Shown piece after piece: positions 1 through 15,451 of a DNA stretch of 64,000 nucleotides. A model generated the notes under the pieces. It was not told where the DNA came from. It saw nothing but the letters and a program-made list of their open reading frames with translations, and ran no database searches. Every line of letters begins with the position of its first letter. The stretch's first letter is position 1. Where the stretch lies: NCBI GenBank assembly GCA_963277665.1, contig OY728131.1, positions 1,389,820,688 to 1,389,884,687 on the forward strand, in the 5' to 3' direction. The translations under genes were made by a program, and so were the position numbers. Origin of the DNA: Viscum album. Lineage: Eukaryota; Streptophyta; Magnoliopsida; Santalales; Viscaceae.

Positions 1-3000
1 TTAGATTATTCGTCAATCCCTGATGACTTTCCCAATACCCCAGACAGTAATGGTTTTGTACACATCACATGAACACAACGAAGATACAACTTCCAAATGA
101 CTAGTGCAAATAGATTACCCTGGGAGAATGAGAAGGAAAATGAAGGGATTACATATCATAGGAAATTTATTTTTTACAATTTATAAAATATATATCATAT
201 TTTAAAAAAATTAATAACTGTAAATAAGTTACAAAAACGAAAACTAAATTCTTACTCGTAATTAGTATGTTGGATCGTTCATATAACTCCCATAAAATTG
301 AGTATGAACATTTTAACAATGTTTCAATAAGGATACTTGGTGACCTAAAATATTTGAAAAATTAAATAAATAAAAAAACTAAAATTAATTATTTGAAACT
401 GATAATTTTATCTTATAAATATTTAAGCTACTAAAAAATATTACCACAGTTGATCTCTTCCATGAAGGACTATTTGAACGAGTGTTTTGTTGGATGATTT
501 GTTTATTTAAATTGATACTTTTTTATTGAATCGCCAAGAAATAAATAACATGAAATTTAATAATAATTTATTCAATTTCATCTCTTTGGGATTGGAATGT
601 ATATATGTTTAATTATATTAATATAAAAATTTATTATTCAATACCATGTGATTCTTATTTAGTAGGATGTCGACAAAAACCATCCACTTCTTCTTAGGAA
701 CCCCTTTTGATACCTTATCATACTACTACATAGTGGTGAATGACGTATCACAGAATTAATTCAATATTATCCATTTACGATATTCCCATATAATACATAA
801 AATTTTCATCATCCACATTCATGTGATAATATTAGATATGGTAAATTGGAATAACATCTCTACGACGAGATACATTTTTGAAATATCTATATTAAATTAA
901 TTAATTGAACTAAATTGAGCCATAGTGTATTAAAATTACATTTATTTGTTAATAAAATACTTCACTCTTACAATATTGTGTTATATTCCTCCAATCTAAA
1001 TATATAATTGGTACAGTAACTAAAAATGCCTTAAAATAAAATAGAATCTATCCAAATAATCCCATAGAATCAACTATGGGGATCCCATAATAATCAATGA
1101 GGAAAAATATCATTAGTAATTTAGATTACAGTCATAAAATCTATTAATATTTTTCACAGTAGAAACATTGATTCCATGTTTTATGAAAAATGTTTTATTT
1201 GTATTAAAAATATTCAACAATAGTATTTCCATTATGATTTTTACATATAACTATCAACCTACAAAATCCTCGTGATTAAATGGAGATGGAACATATTCTA
1301 TCCTTTTATAATTTTTTTCAAATGAATCTCCTTAATTGTGAGGTAATGTTCCCTATGCTTTTGGATACAAGAAGGATGTTGTTCTTGATAATAACAAGAG
1401 GGAGACAGAGGGTGTGGAAAAACGAATCTGGTGAATATAGAGGTTGTAAAAAATTCTATATGAAGGTATCATGATAGATCATCAGGTATTTCTGTTATCG
1501 AGGTAACATCATTTGGAAGTCAACTAGGATTAGTGAAATGATTCTTCATTGTAATTTCAATCATTTAAACAAGTAAAAAACACCATAGATTTTAATTCAG
1601 AAAAAACATTCAATAAAAGATAATTTATAAATGATAATATACGTATAGTAATAAAATACATAATATACATAGGTATGATAATGAATACAACACATATTAA
1701 ATTATTTTATCAAAATTAAACAAATATTTCATTAAAAAATTTAAATATGAGATAAGATACACTATATTGGAAATGAATTGTATATATTATTGGTGTTTGA
1801 TAACCTAATTGATGAATTAACATATAATCATTTTGACCTTCAATGATATTTTTTTCCTACTCTACAATTACTTCATTATATTAATCTTCCCAAACATGGT
1901 TAATATTTTCAGTATCATAATGGGAAAATATATAACATTCTTATTATTGATGGGATTCAATTTCAGATTTCCAATCATCAACATTAACACCCATATCATA
2001 CATTTATCTTTTATTGGAGGAACTAGTCTTCACCCTTAATCCATGTCATATTCCAGATAATATAACATTTTCATATATGATGAAAAGATATAAAGATCGT
2101 GTAATTAATTTTCATAATAAACTATCATGAATGAGAAGTCTATTGATGAAAATTTAAAGAAATATCATTTAATAACCCCAATACTATCGACCCACATTCA
2201 TTTGAATAAAACAAAAAAATAGAATATTGTACTTCAATTGGATAATATAAATCAAATTACGATAGTATCCCCCTTCCAAAACTATAGAAATACCACTATT
2301 ATATGTTTTTAAACCCACATCCGGATCGAATTTATGAAAATTTATGTCGTTAATGTTTCAAGCATCAAACTTTATAGCCTTTTTAGAGGTCTATAAGACA
2401 AAATTGTAATATATTCTCATAACTAATCCCAAGTGTCAGTATTCATTATCTAAAAAATAAATATTCATTATTATATTTTTAAAATATATGTTTCAAACTA
2501 TTATCCATACTAGATTAAGTATTTATTAAATTACATGATGTGGAATCCTTTCTATAAGCTCCTCATTAAAAGTTGTATTTATGTCTCTCTAATTTTGTGT
2601 TCGAGTTCTCATTCGTCTTTTAATTTTTAATCATTAGATCTTAAATAAGTAGATCAATAATTTCAAAATATCATACAACATATCTATATTCAGTAAATAA
2701 TTAAATTTATGTTATTGTCCGTCCAACTGATTGGTCAATAGCATGGAATGTATTTTACATCACATATAGTTGAGATTGAGTACATACCTCATCCACACAT
2801 CCAAATTCTTTTTTGAATATTTCTCAATATCATTCCTTTATCTCTAACCAATGATATGCAAAAAATCTATAAAATATTGTTTAGAAAAATAGATTTGTAG
2901 TTTATATTTTTTTCACAGATGATTTTAAATGGAAAATGTATGTTTCAAATAAGATAAATAATTCACAATTATGTATTTAATAACATTAAATGAATTGATT

Positions 3001-6000
3001 TTCTAAGACTAAAATCATATAGATTAATTATCTATCAATTGGATACCTCAATCTATCTATAACGTGTGGGACCTCTAAACATTCTTTCCTCAACCAAATG
3101 CCTAGTTAACTACATCATGATATTAAAAAATGATAGATGAAAAATCATCTACATTGAAAAATATGTAAATATAAATCTATCAATATGATTTTAAAGATAA
3201 TTTATTTTTATAATTTTATAAAATTTTCATATTAATAATGTCCAAAATTTGAGTATATATTTATTAATCCTTTTATGTAACAATGTACGCAATTCCAATG
3301 GTAGAAACTATTGTAAAAAAATATATGAATCTTGACATTTAAATCCATGTAATAAATAATGATTTAACATAATACCCAATGAAAAATTATATGATTTCCG
3401 TTAAAATTATTTTAATTGTTTTAAAAGTTCATGTCATGTATATTTTTTACTATTTTAGGTGAAAAAACTATCGGAAAGTAGTTTCCATTCTCATCAGTCC
3501 AAAGATCATGCTTAACATTAATTTTTTATTATTCCCTTTGAATATTAGAGTGGTACATCAATTTTCAATTCTCAATAAGTAGTGTGATGATAAAATTTTA
3601 ACAAAAATTTTTCTCAATAATAATAACATCTTTTATAATGAAATAAATTAAATTGAAAATACAATTGGTTGAAGAATATACATTTTTAGTCCATTATTTC
3701 ATTCTTATTTTAATTGATGATGAAATTCAAACCCACTTCACAATATTATTCAAATAAATAACCATCAAAAACTTGTGTTTCTAAATTTAAAACATTTTAC
3801 AATATTCTATAATATATAAGAAACAATATATGTCCTCTATGATCAGTAATTCCACTGAATTTTCACTTGTTCAATCAAAATCTCTGAGTCACATAGAGAA
3901 GTATATAATCACACATGAAACATCATTTTTTTACTATAATATATTCATTCAGGATCAAGATAAATGTCATTAATTTGACAATAAAAACCCATATATGTGT
4001 CTAACCAGAAAACTTTCCTTGTATTGGGAAGTCCCTAATGGTCTACATTATAAAAACAAGCATTTTGATTATTTTTCTAAAAGTTATATCATATTCTTAA
4101 ACATGATTTCTCTATAAATCATTCAATTCACAAATTAATGGATAAAATTATTTAAGTATCATTAAAAAGAATTATTATCTAATAATAATCCCTAAAATGA
4201 TAAAATATTTGGGTTTTATACATATTCTTGGAGGTAGATTGTATGGGATCAAAAAAACTAAGAAATATCAATAACTGGAACTCAAATTCAATATTATACT
4301 TTTAAACCACTTTTATATCGAAGGAGGATCATTGAGTGACACTATGGTGTGAGGGAATGATTGTACCCAACTTTTAGTGAGTTTTTATTTTCATTTTATA
4401 TAAACCCTCTTACACATGAAAATCTTCCCAGGATAATAGATATGTAATAATTAATTCACTCTTATACAAAAACCAGTTATGCACTACAAAATATGATATG
4501 AATATTAGAATTTGATATTTATATTTTTAGTTCTCAATGTGATATCTTTCACTTTTTCATGTCTTATTGTTTTTAAGTATACATATTTTTTTATCAGTAA
4601 TAATTATACTGATTAAAATAACATTTCTGGTTACAAAAAATATTTAGGAAAATTTGATTAAAATTTATGAAATTTATATCTTTTTATATGAACCACTTAT
4701 TCATCAATGGGATTTTTATTTAAAATACCACTTATTGCTTCAATACTCTCCCACATGCTAGTAAATATGAATTTAACCCTTGATATTGACCTCCATATAT
4801 ACATGCTAGTTATTCTTATTCTCCATTATAACACAATATTATATTAAATTCACAGTGGTTCTCAATACTCAATATTATTGATAAAAGGAAATAATGAATA
4901 TGTTAAAATCAAACAATTCTCATTAACATTGTTATTTTTATTCTAATAAAATTTAATAATATAATAGGAATGATCATTTCTATATATTTATATCATTTTC
5001 AAAAGACTATATTTCTATGTTTGAAGGCCCTCATATTTATCCTCTTGATCATGTATTCATAGAATGTTCAACTATAGAAAATCATAGGGATCTATCTATC
5101 ATGACCTCAAATTTGGCGATGTAGAATCATTATTATGAAAATAATCATTTAATCTTATTTAATTCTATTCCTTCCTATAATATTTATATTTAATTTTCAG
5201 TGTGAATATATTTTTACTGTCACCATAAATCGTTGTGGTCTCTAAATACATAAAATATATAAATATAATTCTATAAAATAATTTGTTAGTTTTAATTTTC
5301 AAAAGTTACCTTTTTATTATCTAGAAATATTAGATAATATATTAATGATATTTAAAATATCATAACCATCATAATAAATCATCTTTTACATCTATATCTT
5401 CCTGAATACATAGATAACTTTCATATTCATGAAATTTTAAAATATCTTTAAATACCTCCTTAATATAAAATAATATTAAAAATATTTTAACCAACGCGAA
5501 TTTGATGTAACATTGCATGGTTATGGATCCTTTATTCTCAACCATTTATATTTTATTCCAATATATCCATATATTCATTAAAATTTTTATCAGATCACTT
5601 TCATTTTACTGTATTGATTTTATCTCTTTTAATATCATATTATTATATCATGATATCTCTATTATGATTTGGAATAAGTCCCATTACATGGAATTCTAGA
5701 AAAAATTTAAAATAATTAAATTTTATTATGAATCAATGTTTTATATAAAAACTCAAAAAGAATATCATTATTGTGTTATTCTTCATATGAATCCCAGTCT
5801 ATGTTCATTTTTAAAATTATTGATGGTCTTAACACTATGTTCATAGTGTAAGATCTATGTAATTTTATGTAAACATTATATATATAAATATATTTTTTTT
5901 CTCAATATATATCATATGAAATAATGCACTTCATTCTCTATATTTAGCATTTTTCATATTTCTTTCGCCATACATCGAAGATATAGTCCATGGTAGATGT

Positions 6001-9000
6001 CCCTTGACTTGGTCAATGATATTATTATGAACATTACCATTGTAAAAAAACATTTCATGAATTATAATCTTACCATGGTGATTATTTTAGTTGACCAGCA
6101 CTTATGCAGTTGGTCTTCTTACTATATAGAATTTCATGGTTGACTATCTATAGTGAGATCGATCCAATGTGATATTTCTATCAAACAAAGACCATATTCA
6201 TATAATTGACATAGTGTGACTTAGTTCCAATTTCGAGGAACAATATAGGTATCCCTAGCTAAAAAGATGATGAAGATGATTCTTGATAAGATGAATAGTG
6301 TTATTTAGATAAATATATTCCACACAATTATTATCTTTGTATCATTAATGGACTAAAATTAAATTATTAAGAGGTTATATATAATAAAATGTAAACATAA
6401 AATGTATCTTATTAATAAAAATGGATTCCTCTTAATTCACATGAAATAATACTCTTAGGTGATAGTGTTTTACAATTTTATCACATGCTTCCCCACACAT
6501 GGAATGATATGCATCTGTGTCAAAACACCCAACTGAACTACATGAACTATCCCACCCCTATACAGAAACCCCATATATTCCTCTTAGTGTGACCTTATGA
6601 TATTGAAACAATTACTAGATATATTTGAATGATATGTATCATGTTACCACTACAGGTGGATTTAGTCGATCTAGGTCCCATGCCTTACCCAATTTGAGAT
6701 ATTTCTTAATAAAATCTATTATAATTCCTTTTATAAATCTGAATAGACCACAATTAATTTGATCAAAATTATTCATCCTTTTATTTAACTAAATTCCATC
6801 CAACAATCACTTCCCCTGTAACCTTTTGAATTATTCATATATATATAACACACCTTCTTTATAATTTTACATTTTATTGTCCACTTTCTTCCATAACATC
6901 TATAAATATAAAAATTGAAAATTTAATTTAAATCAATGAATCCTTATTGAATACAAATATAACCATTGTGATGTGAAATTATGAGTTTATAGAACATAAA
7001 TATGTTGGTTTGTTTGTTTTGGATCATAATTTTAATTATCACAAAATTATTTGTGGTTAATTTTGAATAATTATATAAAATTGGGTTGTGTTGTTATCTA
7101 CCATTTTTATATTTGAGCTAATATATGTATTATATTTGTTGAAAAAATTACTCAGTTATTGAATTATTCGCACAATATAATAAATTACTATATGGTCTTC
7201 ATAGAGATATATAAAAGATTATTTTATTTTTGGATGTCATGCAATGCAATGAAGAATATTATTTACCCTTTTGTATGCATTAATGAGTATATATTCAGAT
7301 GAGATAAAATGAGAAATGGAAATTAATAAAGTGTATTCCTCATATTTTACTACATATAATGATTTATTGTAAATGGAATATTCTTTTTCGGGGGAGATAA
7401 CTACGTATAAGAGGTTGAAAAAGGTGAGAAAAATAATCAACATATGAAATTTTTAATAATATTTATTATGTTTTCAACATATAAATTATTATTGATTTAT
7501 TGATGATATAAAAGGATGATTTAATGTGAACATGTTAAAAAAGATTTTAAATCTCTCATGTGAACTAGTGAATATCTCACAAAGAAGAAGATAGAACCTG
7601 ATATAGTTCTTTAATTGAATATCATTTGTTAGCATGGATATAAATAAGTATATATTATTTTTTATTAGATCAAGTGTTTTGAATTTGATGGTGAATAATA
7701 AGACATAAAAAATTATGTACTAATAATTATATGAGAAGAAAAGTAATAAGGGGTGAAATGAGAAAAATAAAGAAGCAAAATATTAGTATTTTTGTGTTGT
7801 TTTAGTATTATTGATTGATTACCTATAGTAATCTTTATGATCATACGATATCAAGTGTGATATATCCCCAAGAACAGATTTTGAATAAGATCTAGAATCT
7901 GAACTTTCATTTAGAGACTATGTTCTATGGAGTATAACAAATCATCAAAAGGTAGTTGACGACTCGGTTTTAAGGAAGAATATTTGATTTGGAATATATT
8001 TTTCATCTCAATAAAATAATATATATTATTAATTAACTCTATTAGGATATTTTATATACCAGTAGAGAGATTAATTCCAATGGGGTGTGGAAAATTGAAA
8101 GTACAATATGATGTGGTGATCATTCATCTTTGTAGTATGGTGAATCCTCACATAATTAATATGGTGAAATTGGGATAGGATAATCTCTAAAAAATAAATT
8201 TTAATTGATTATAATATTTTATTTCAGAATTTGTGACTCCAACATCCTGATCATAGAAAGGTGTTGGTGTCTAAAGAGGGTCTGAAGACTTTAAAAATAC
8301 AGTGTGTTTTACATTATATTATCTTCGTCATTCCACACTACATAATATGTTATCTTAGAGATAAAGATATTCATTTATATACTAATAGGTTTAATATATT
8401 AACAAAATGTAAAATAAATAAATATGAATTGTTAATTTCTAAAAATCTAAATAATGAATGAATCGCCCTCCAAGGTGTCTGCAATTGGTCATGTTGGTAT
8501 TTTACTTATAATATATGATGTCTTAGTGATGAAATAATGTTGAATTATTGATTTGAGATCACTCAAATATTATATATCATATTTTTATATATTTATGGGA
8601 AAAATATAGTGGTTATGTAGTACATTAGATTCTCTCATTGTCGATTCGATGTTGTTGGAGATGCTGCCATAAGAGTTTTCTCTTACAATTGATTTTTTTT
8701 GAAGAATTACTCATGCATAGAATTATGTTCATTTATATTATCAGTGAGTTTTATTTTTATTTTATGGACTTTATTAGTAATTTATTTCTTATTTTTCCTA
8801 TGGAATTTTTGGGTAATGGCTACCATTATGGGTTCCTTATTCACATGATGATGGTTACCAACTCATGTCATTATGATGGTGGGATTTGAGGATATCATTA
8901 GAACTGAGGACTGGTTGAGGAGGTGTTCTAGTGGGGAATTTACTTGATAAAATAAATATATATTTAATCTCAAGTAATTTTGTTCTCCTTATAATGATGA

Positions 9001-11904
9001 TAAAAAATTATTCTGACATGAGTCAAAGATTACATCACCCAAAGAAAAAAGGACAATCTTGATAAAATTTGATGATTTCTATTAATGTAATTATTTATAA
9101 AAAATAGAAATAATATATTTAAAACCTAAATCATGTAACATAAATGGTCATAATTCCCTAGATTAGAAAAACCAATATTTTTTGAAACATACTAACTATA
9201 TATTTATTTATTAATAAAAACAAATACAATGTATTTTTTAATAGTGATGAATGAATTTTTTTTCATTCAATGGTCGGGTATATCAACGATACCTTGATCT
9301 TGGAAATAAATAACATGTTATTTGACCCACAACCTAATGACTGAGTAAGAAAATAATAGAACAACCAAGAAATATGGAAACAGGTAGTATGTTGATTAAA
9401 TTATTTTTTTTAGTATTTTGATAACTATTAATGTTTTAGGCCTTATTAGATTTCATGATAAATAAAAATAATTCATTATGTAAATCCTATAAGGATTACA
9501 AAAATATTTTAACAGCTTCAAATAATCTATCAATTTGATAGATAATAATTATATGGTCTATGAAATAGATGTTTAAGTTCTCCCTAGATTTTATAAAAAA
9601 TCATGAATGAAATTACATTGTTTCTATAAAAAAGAGGGAAATTTTATTTGATATTTTTTAATTATTTACCTCTACATTGTAATATCTTCTACTATAATAG
9701 AGGGAATCCTTTTCGTTGATGTAATTTTTATGATCTAATAAATAGATCAGTAATAAGATTACAAGAACTAGGAAATCAATAGTTTTCCCCAATCCCTTGG
9801 GGATGTAAACTAAAACCATGGGTCTCCATATATAATTTAGGGAATGGTTTTCCCGCATTTATCTAGTCAAAAATCATGTTCTTTTTTCTCAAAAAAACAA
9901 TCGCAACTCATCCATATGTCAGGATCCTATAAAATTTAAAATAAAGAATGTTGTAAAAAAGAAATAAATAATAAGTATTCAAAATCCATCATAATGATTA
10001 ATTCATGAACAAAATAGATATTATATATCATTAAAAATTGTAATATTATAATTTTACAACAAATTAATGCTTTAATAATGGAAATACAAAAGATTTATTT
10101 GTGAAGTGACAAATGTGACCTCCAACCACCTCCAGTAGCTCCGACACTAAATATGGAACCGATACAACATTCATGTTAGCCAAAAATAACAAGTAGAGAA
10201 GACCTACCAATTATGTGTTTTCTGATAAGTACCCGATATAAAATAGGATGATATCTTAATTCAACAGAAGATACCATTTATGATATGATCATAAAATACT
10301 AAGTGGGGAACCTATAATGATGTCTCAACACAATAATAATGTTTTTTAATACATAAACATGCATACTATTTTCTTATATGATAAATTAAATAGTTTATCA
10401 TTCAACAATTTTTGTATAATGATTAAAAAAATAAGATGTAAATCATTTAATATACAATAAGAACCATTTAGAATCATACAAACTATTATCAGCAAAAACA
10501 TATACTAAGAGAATCCTTACCTACATTACCCACTTTTAGTGAGTCCAGAATCAATGTAAAGACAGAGGAATGAAAATCTTGGGACCCAATTCTTTCGGGT
10601 AAAGAACATCTAGAATCGACACCTAGACCCCTCCCATGTAAAAAAAGAAGGTGTATATATGATTTTTGGCCTCATCCCATCATGTACAAAGTTGAAGGGG
10701 TATATAAAGTCAAGGTGTTTTGAATATTTTGCATAATCATATTACATATCAAACATTACACACTTAATTGTTTATATATGAAAATAAAAAAAATATTCTA
10801 TATAAGTAAATATGTAAACATGATATATTCCATAGAATAATACATTATTCACATTCCAAAAATAGTTATATAACCCTTCCACCATTCCGAATTTTTATCT
10901 TACAATATACATGTTAAAAAACATAAATTATTATTTCATTTATCATTATTAATATAAATAGATAATAACATTATTTTCACAACATAGAACAATATACACT
11001 TGTAGTTTAATCAACTATAAAATCACATTCTTATAGAACCCATTTACAATGGTTACAATCACAAAAATGTTGTATTCCATTTGGAAATTGTGATTTTATA
11101 TATAAGTAGTAAAATATGTTATTCTTGGAAAATTGGCAATGAATTTGTGACTTACATGACTCCTGGACATTAAAAAAATATTCAAATTAATATAGTAATA
11201 AATTCATCATGAAATAAATTTTCATGTTACACAAATCACAAAAATAACACCCAAATATGGGCATATGAATGGGATTATTAGGTATAATAATTACAAGGCA
11301 TATACTATGAATCAATGAAAAGGATGATATAGTATGATTTAAATCAATAATATTGTTTTAGAGCTCTAAATAAATTAATAATTTTAAAAATATTTTAATC
11401 AAATGAACTACCTAAACATAACATTATTTAGATAAAAATGTTTCAAAGGGTATAACAGGAGTGATCAGGAAAATTATTTCATGTAAAACATTAATAATAA
11501 AGAGGTGAGCTAAAAAGAGAATAATAAAATTTATAAATTATTTCCATAATAACAATATTTTCAAATTTTTAATTTCCCAATCCAATTAGAAAATTTATTT
11601 TTCAAGTGTCAATGTTAATTGACAAATAAAACATTAGGCTATTCATGTAAAATCACCAAATCCCACCACATAATCTAAAACACCACATCACCAATGATGT
11701 AATCTTCTAGCCCTAAGATATGTGTGGTTAATTGACACATAACATATTTATGTATAGTGGGAATAATTTATTCCAATTTTCGAACATGGTTGGGATTCAA
11801 GGATGTTAAGATTAGTTATGTAATAAAAACCCAATATTGTTTTTTGAGGAAAAACCCTTAACTCGTTTATTTAATTAAAGACTGTTCAAGTCTATAATCA
11901 CATC
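1..11904. other. AT-rich intergenic DNA, no supported gene
   Basis: This stretch is very AT-rich with poly-A, poly-T and AT-repeat tracts. The only open frames are short (about 60-85 codons), rich in Ile, Leu, Phe, Asn and Lys, and show no domain motif, so they look like chance frames. No RT, integrase, gag or host-protein motif could be read on either strand. Slightly less AT-rich patches near 5.9-6.2, 6.5-6.7 and 10.1-10.7 kb may be eroded repeat remnants, but I cannot assign them to a family. The stretch ends at the target-site duplication of the nested element. Confidence 0.7.
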
Positions 11905-11909
11905 CAAGG
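11905..11909 (+). repeat. Target-site duplication, left copy (CAAGG)
   Basis: The five bases CAAGG stand directly before the outer LTR start and recur directly after the other LTR end at 35304-35308. A perfect 5-bp duplication is what Ty3/gypsy integrases leave, and it fixes both outer boundaries. Confidence 0.8.
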
Positions 11910-13924
11910 TGTTACAAACCAGGTATTTATAGTATAATTCTTTTTAAATTAAATTAATACTTATAAATAAAATATTTATTTTATGTTAAAGGGTATTCTT
12001 TTTTTGATAGCATACTCGACACACAATAATATGTTTCTCCAAAATCAAACATTGCACAAAACATCGAGATATACTGAAATATACAGAAGTATTGTTATTA
12101 TTATTTTAAATAGTAGATAACGAATATCCACATGAATGGAGGGAATGAATAATATCAACTAAATTCTGAAATATGGTTTATAAATTTTTAAATAATTCCT
12201 CATTGCTTACCAAATTTATTAGAAAATAATGTTAAAACCAATTGAATATAAAGGATGTGTTTTTATGAAATTTTTTTTCAAAGGGAATAATTGTGATTTC
12301 ATATCACTCATTGTGGAATTTTATATATGATATATATTAAATTTATTGTCTTAATTTCATGTCATTTGTTTTCTAGATATGATATAAGAACATATTCAGA
12401 ATTTCGGATAAAAGATGTATTTTATAAAAGATGCATTTTTAAATTCTTTTTGATGGTGATCACTTTTAAAATTCTAGTTTTTGTCACATTTATATTTTCT
12501 ATTTGAATATATAAACCATTTTTGTAGAATATGAACATTAAAATTTAATTTGGATGAAAGATTTTATTTTTCTAATAAAATTTTTATTTTTATGAATAGT
12601 AAAAAATACTGCATTTTAATTCAAAACTACATTTTCATCTAATTTATTTGTATAGAGAGATAATTGTCTTAATTTTTTAAAGTTTATTTAGATTATGTTT
12701 TTATTATTTAATTAAATAATTGTAATTGGATATAATTTCACTTTTAAATTGGATGTAAACACATGTTAATATTTTGATAGTTTTTACTTCTTAAAAACTC
12801 TTTTTTTCATTTGAAAATTTGAATTAATTTTCAATTAATTTCGGTAACTTCAATGTTTTGACTATGGGAATAATAAAATACATATTTTAAATCATAAGGT
12901 CCAAATTTTTTAAATACTAACCTTATATTTTTCGATATTATTAATGGTAACATCAGTAATTATTTTATTTAAAATGGTTAAAGTGTAAATCTGGAAAATA
13001 AGGGTAATTAAATATTATTATAATATTATTAAACTACACTAATAGGTTTTATAATCCAATAATATGAGATATTTTCAACCATGGGAATCCTTGGGTCAAT
13101 TTGGGGACCCCATGGTTCCACATGGTTGTGAAAATGAAATTTTATAAGAATTTATATAAAGTAAAGAAAAATGTAATATAAACATATATATTTCAGTAAA
13201 AAATTACATGGGGTTAAATATGGGATATGTTATACTATAAATATTAATTAGAATTAAAAAATTATTTCCTACATGATCATATTTTTTTAATAATTTTTTG
13301 ACATAATATAAACAAATTTATATAGGACACAATGATTATGTAGTTATTATATTATTAATTAATGATTTAAAAAATGATATCATAAATTTTAAAATAAATT
13401 TATGTTGATACTTTGTACTCCATTCTTGAATTTTATGGATGCGTATTACTTGTTATATTTTAATTTTTAATGTTTTTTTTGAAAGAATCCTATTTTAAGG
13501 GATTTTTAAAAAATTCAAGATATGAATAGTATAAAAATTAACGTAAATGAGTTTTTAAAACAAATACTATTTTAATAAATTATATAATAGTCATAAAAAT
13601 ATAAGATTATACAAAATGACATAGAAAATGTTTTAAATATCATTAAATAACCTCTTGATGTCCTATTAGAATTATATGGTAAATATATTAATCATTTAGT
13701 ATGAATATACATGAAGACATGGTAAGAATTAAATTAGTTAACTAAGGGTTAAAGCTAAAAGATAAGATTGAATTGAAAAAAAACATATCTAGAACCTATT
13801 GGTTGAATTTTTATGAAAAATACACATATTATATTTGAATTAAATATGTTTTTTACATTGGAAATTTTTTTTCTTATAGTAAAATAATCTTTCAAGACAT
13901 TCCCAAAGTATCCCTCCTCCCTCT

Positions 13925-13932
13925 TATAAAAG
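13925..13932 (+). promoter_or_regulatory. LTR TATA box, outer left LTR
   Basis: TATAAAAG lies about 2 kb into the LTR. An equivalent box stands at the same relative place in the right LTR (33073) and, on the - strand, in both inner LTRs (17744, 26214). Conservation at one relative position in four copies supports a Pol II core promoter. Confidence 0.6.
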
Positions 13933-14658
13933 GGCACAACATCTAAACCCTTAATTACACCTCTTAGTCCCCTTAGATCATACATCCTCTACTCAAATAT
14001 GCTCCCAATATACCTCTATTACTTCTAGAAGCCTTATAATATGTAGAAGGAAATTAAAGAATGCCTTTTAGATAAAATCAAAATGGGTTACCCTATTTGA
14101 GGTAATATCTTCTCTCAAGATTCTTTCATTTATTTCTGATATACAACCCCCTAAAATGCCTTTAGTCAATTATTTTATAAAAAACATGATTTTTAATATA
14201 TAAAGATGTATTTATTCCATGAATTTGATCTACAGTCACACACACTTCCATATAATGGATTTAAAACATACTGTTTCTGTGGATGACAAACTACATCCTC
14301 CCGAAACGATGATTGTTCGATTATCTCCATCTCCATCTCATGATGGCCATTATGATGACACTATTCTTATATATGATATATATTATATTTATATGGTCTT
14401 TTGGCGCCTATAAATTTTATTTAAAACAAACATGTATGTTTTTCATGATACATAAACATTGTAATATCATTTTAGGACGTGCGTACTACCACCCATCAAA
14501 GTGATATGACTCGTTCATGTGTTAAATTGAATGTATAACCGATGGTGTCAGTGAAATTATGTAACATTTATAAAATATGAAATTATACTTTAATTATAAT
14601 ATACCTACATATCACTATGTATTCATTCCATAAAATATGAAATAGAAATTAATGTAGT

Positions 14659-14694
14659 GTTCATGCGTACGTATGGCTTACCATCTCAATGAAC
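14659..14694 (+). promoter_or_regulatory. Conserved GTACGTAC inverted-repeat motif, outer left LTR
   Basis: A 36-bp block opens with GTTCATGCGTACGTA and closes with ATGAAC, so its ends GTTCAT/ATGAAC can pair. It lies about 730 bp downstream of the TATA box, hence in the transcribed leader. The same block is at 33807 and, inverted, at 16994 and 25463. Its function is unknown. Confidence 0.5.
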
Positions 14695-15451
14695 GGTGCA
14701 TTTCATTTCTTATCTACAAATGTTATGATATACTACAAATACATATTTACTATATGTATAAGATATATAAGAATAATAATCTATGGATAATGGAAATTTT
14801 ACCACATGGAAATATTAAAATTATAACAATATATTTTTTGACTCATGTACCAAATATCTACTAAATTACCGGTATTGACATAAATAATTTTGTAATTTTT
14901 ATAAGGTGGTAATAATTGATAAAAAAGAAATAATAAAATTCAAAAAAGGTTTTTAACCAATTATAAAATAACATACATTTATTATTCATGAAATTAATGA
15001 ATGAACAATTCAAGTCAGACATGAGGTAAGGCACTCTATCTCAATCTCCTTTCATTGAGGCATGTTTTGATAATATACACATATTTATTTTACATGGTGT
15101 ATAATAAAGCACTTTGATATTTACTTTCATTCAAAGGGGATATTTTTCTTCTATGTTTTTTAATAAATGTAAAAAGGAATGTTTTTAATGTATGCGACGA
15201 CAACGACATTTCTGCCACCGCAATGATTATTTGATATTTGGCTTCCTGAACAAATATTAATGTTTTTTAAATGAATAAAATATTATATAACCTTCATAAA
15301 TATATTGGAATTTAATTTTTTTTTTGAAAAGGATTGAGTATTTCAGTATCTTGAAATGATATCATTTTATTAAAATTGAAATATTATTAGTGAAATATTG
15401 ATATTTTCAATATTTTATGTGTTATGATTAAATAATGGTACATGGAAATTT

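Noticed and set aside
8638..8889. 83-codon + strand open frame rich in Phe, Ile and Met
   Set aside because: It has no domain or homologous motif, its composition follows the AT-rich DNA, and frames of this size are expected by chance in the region.
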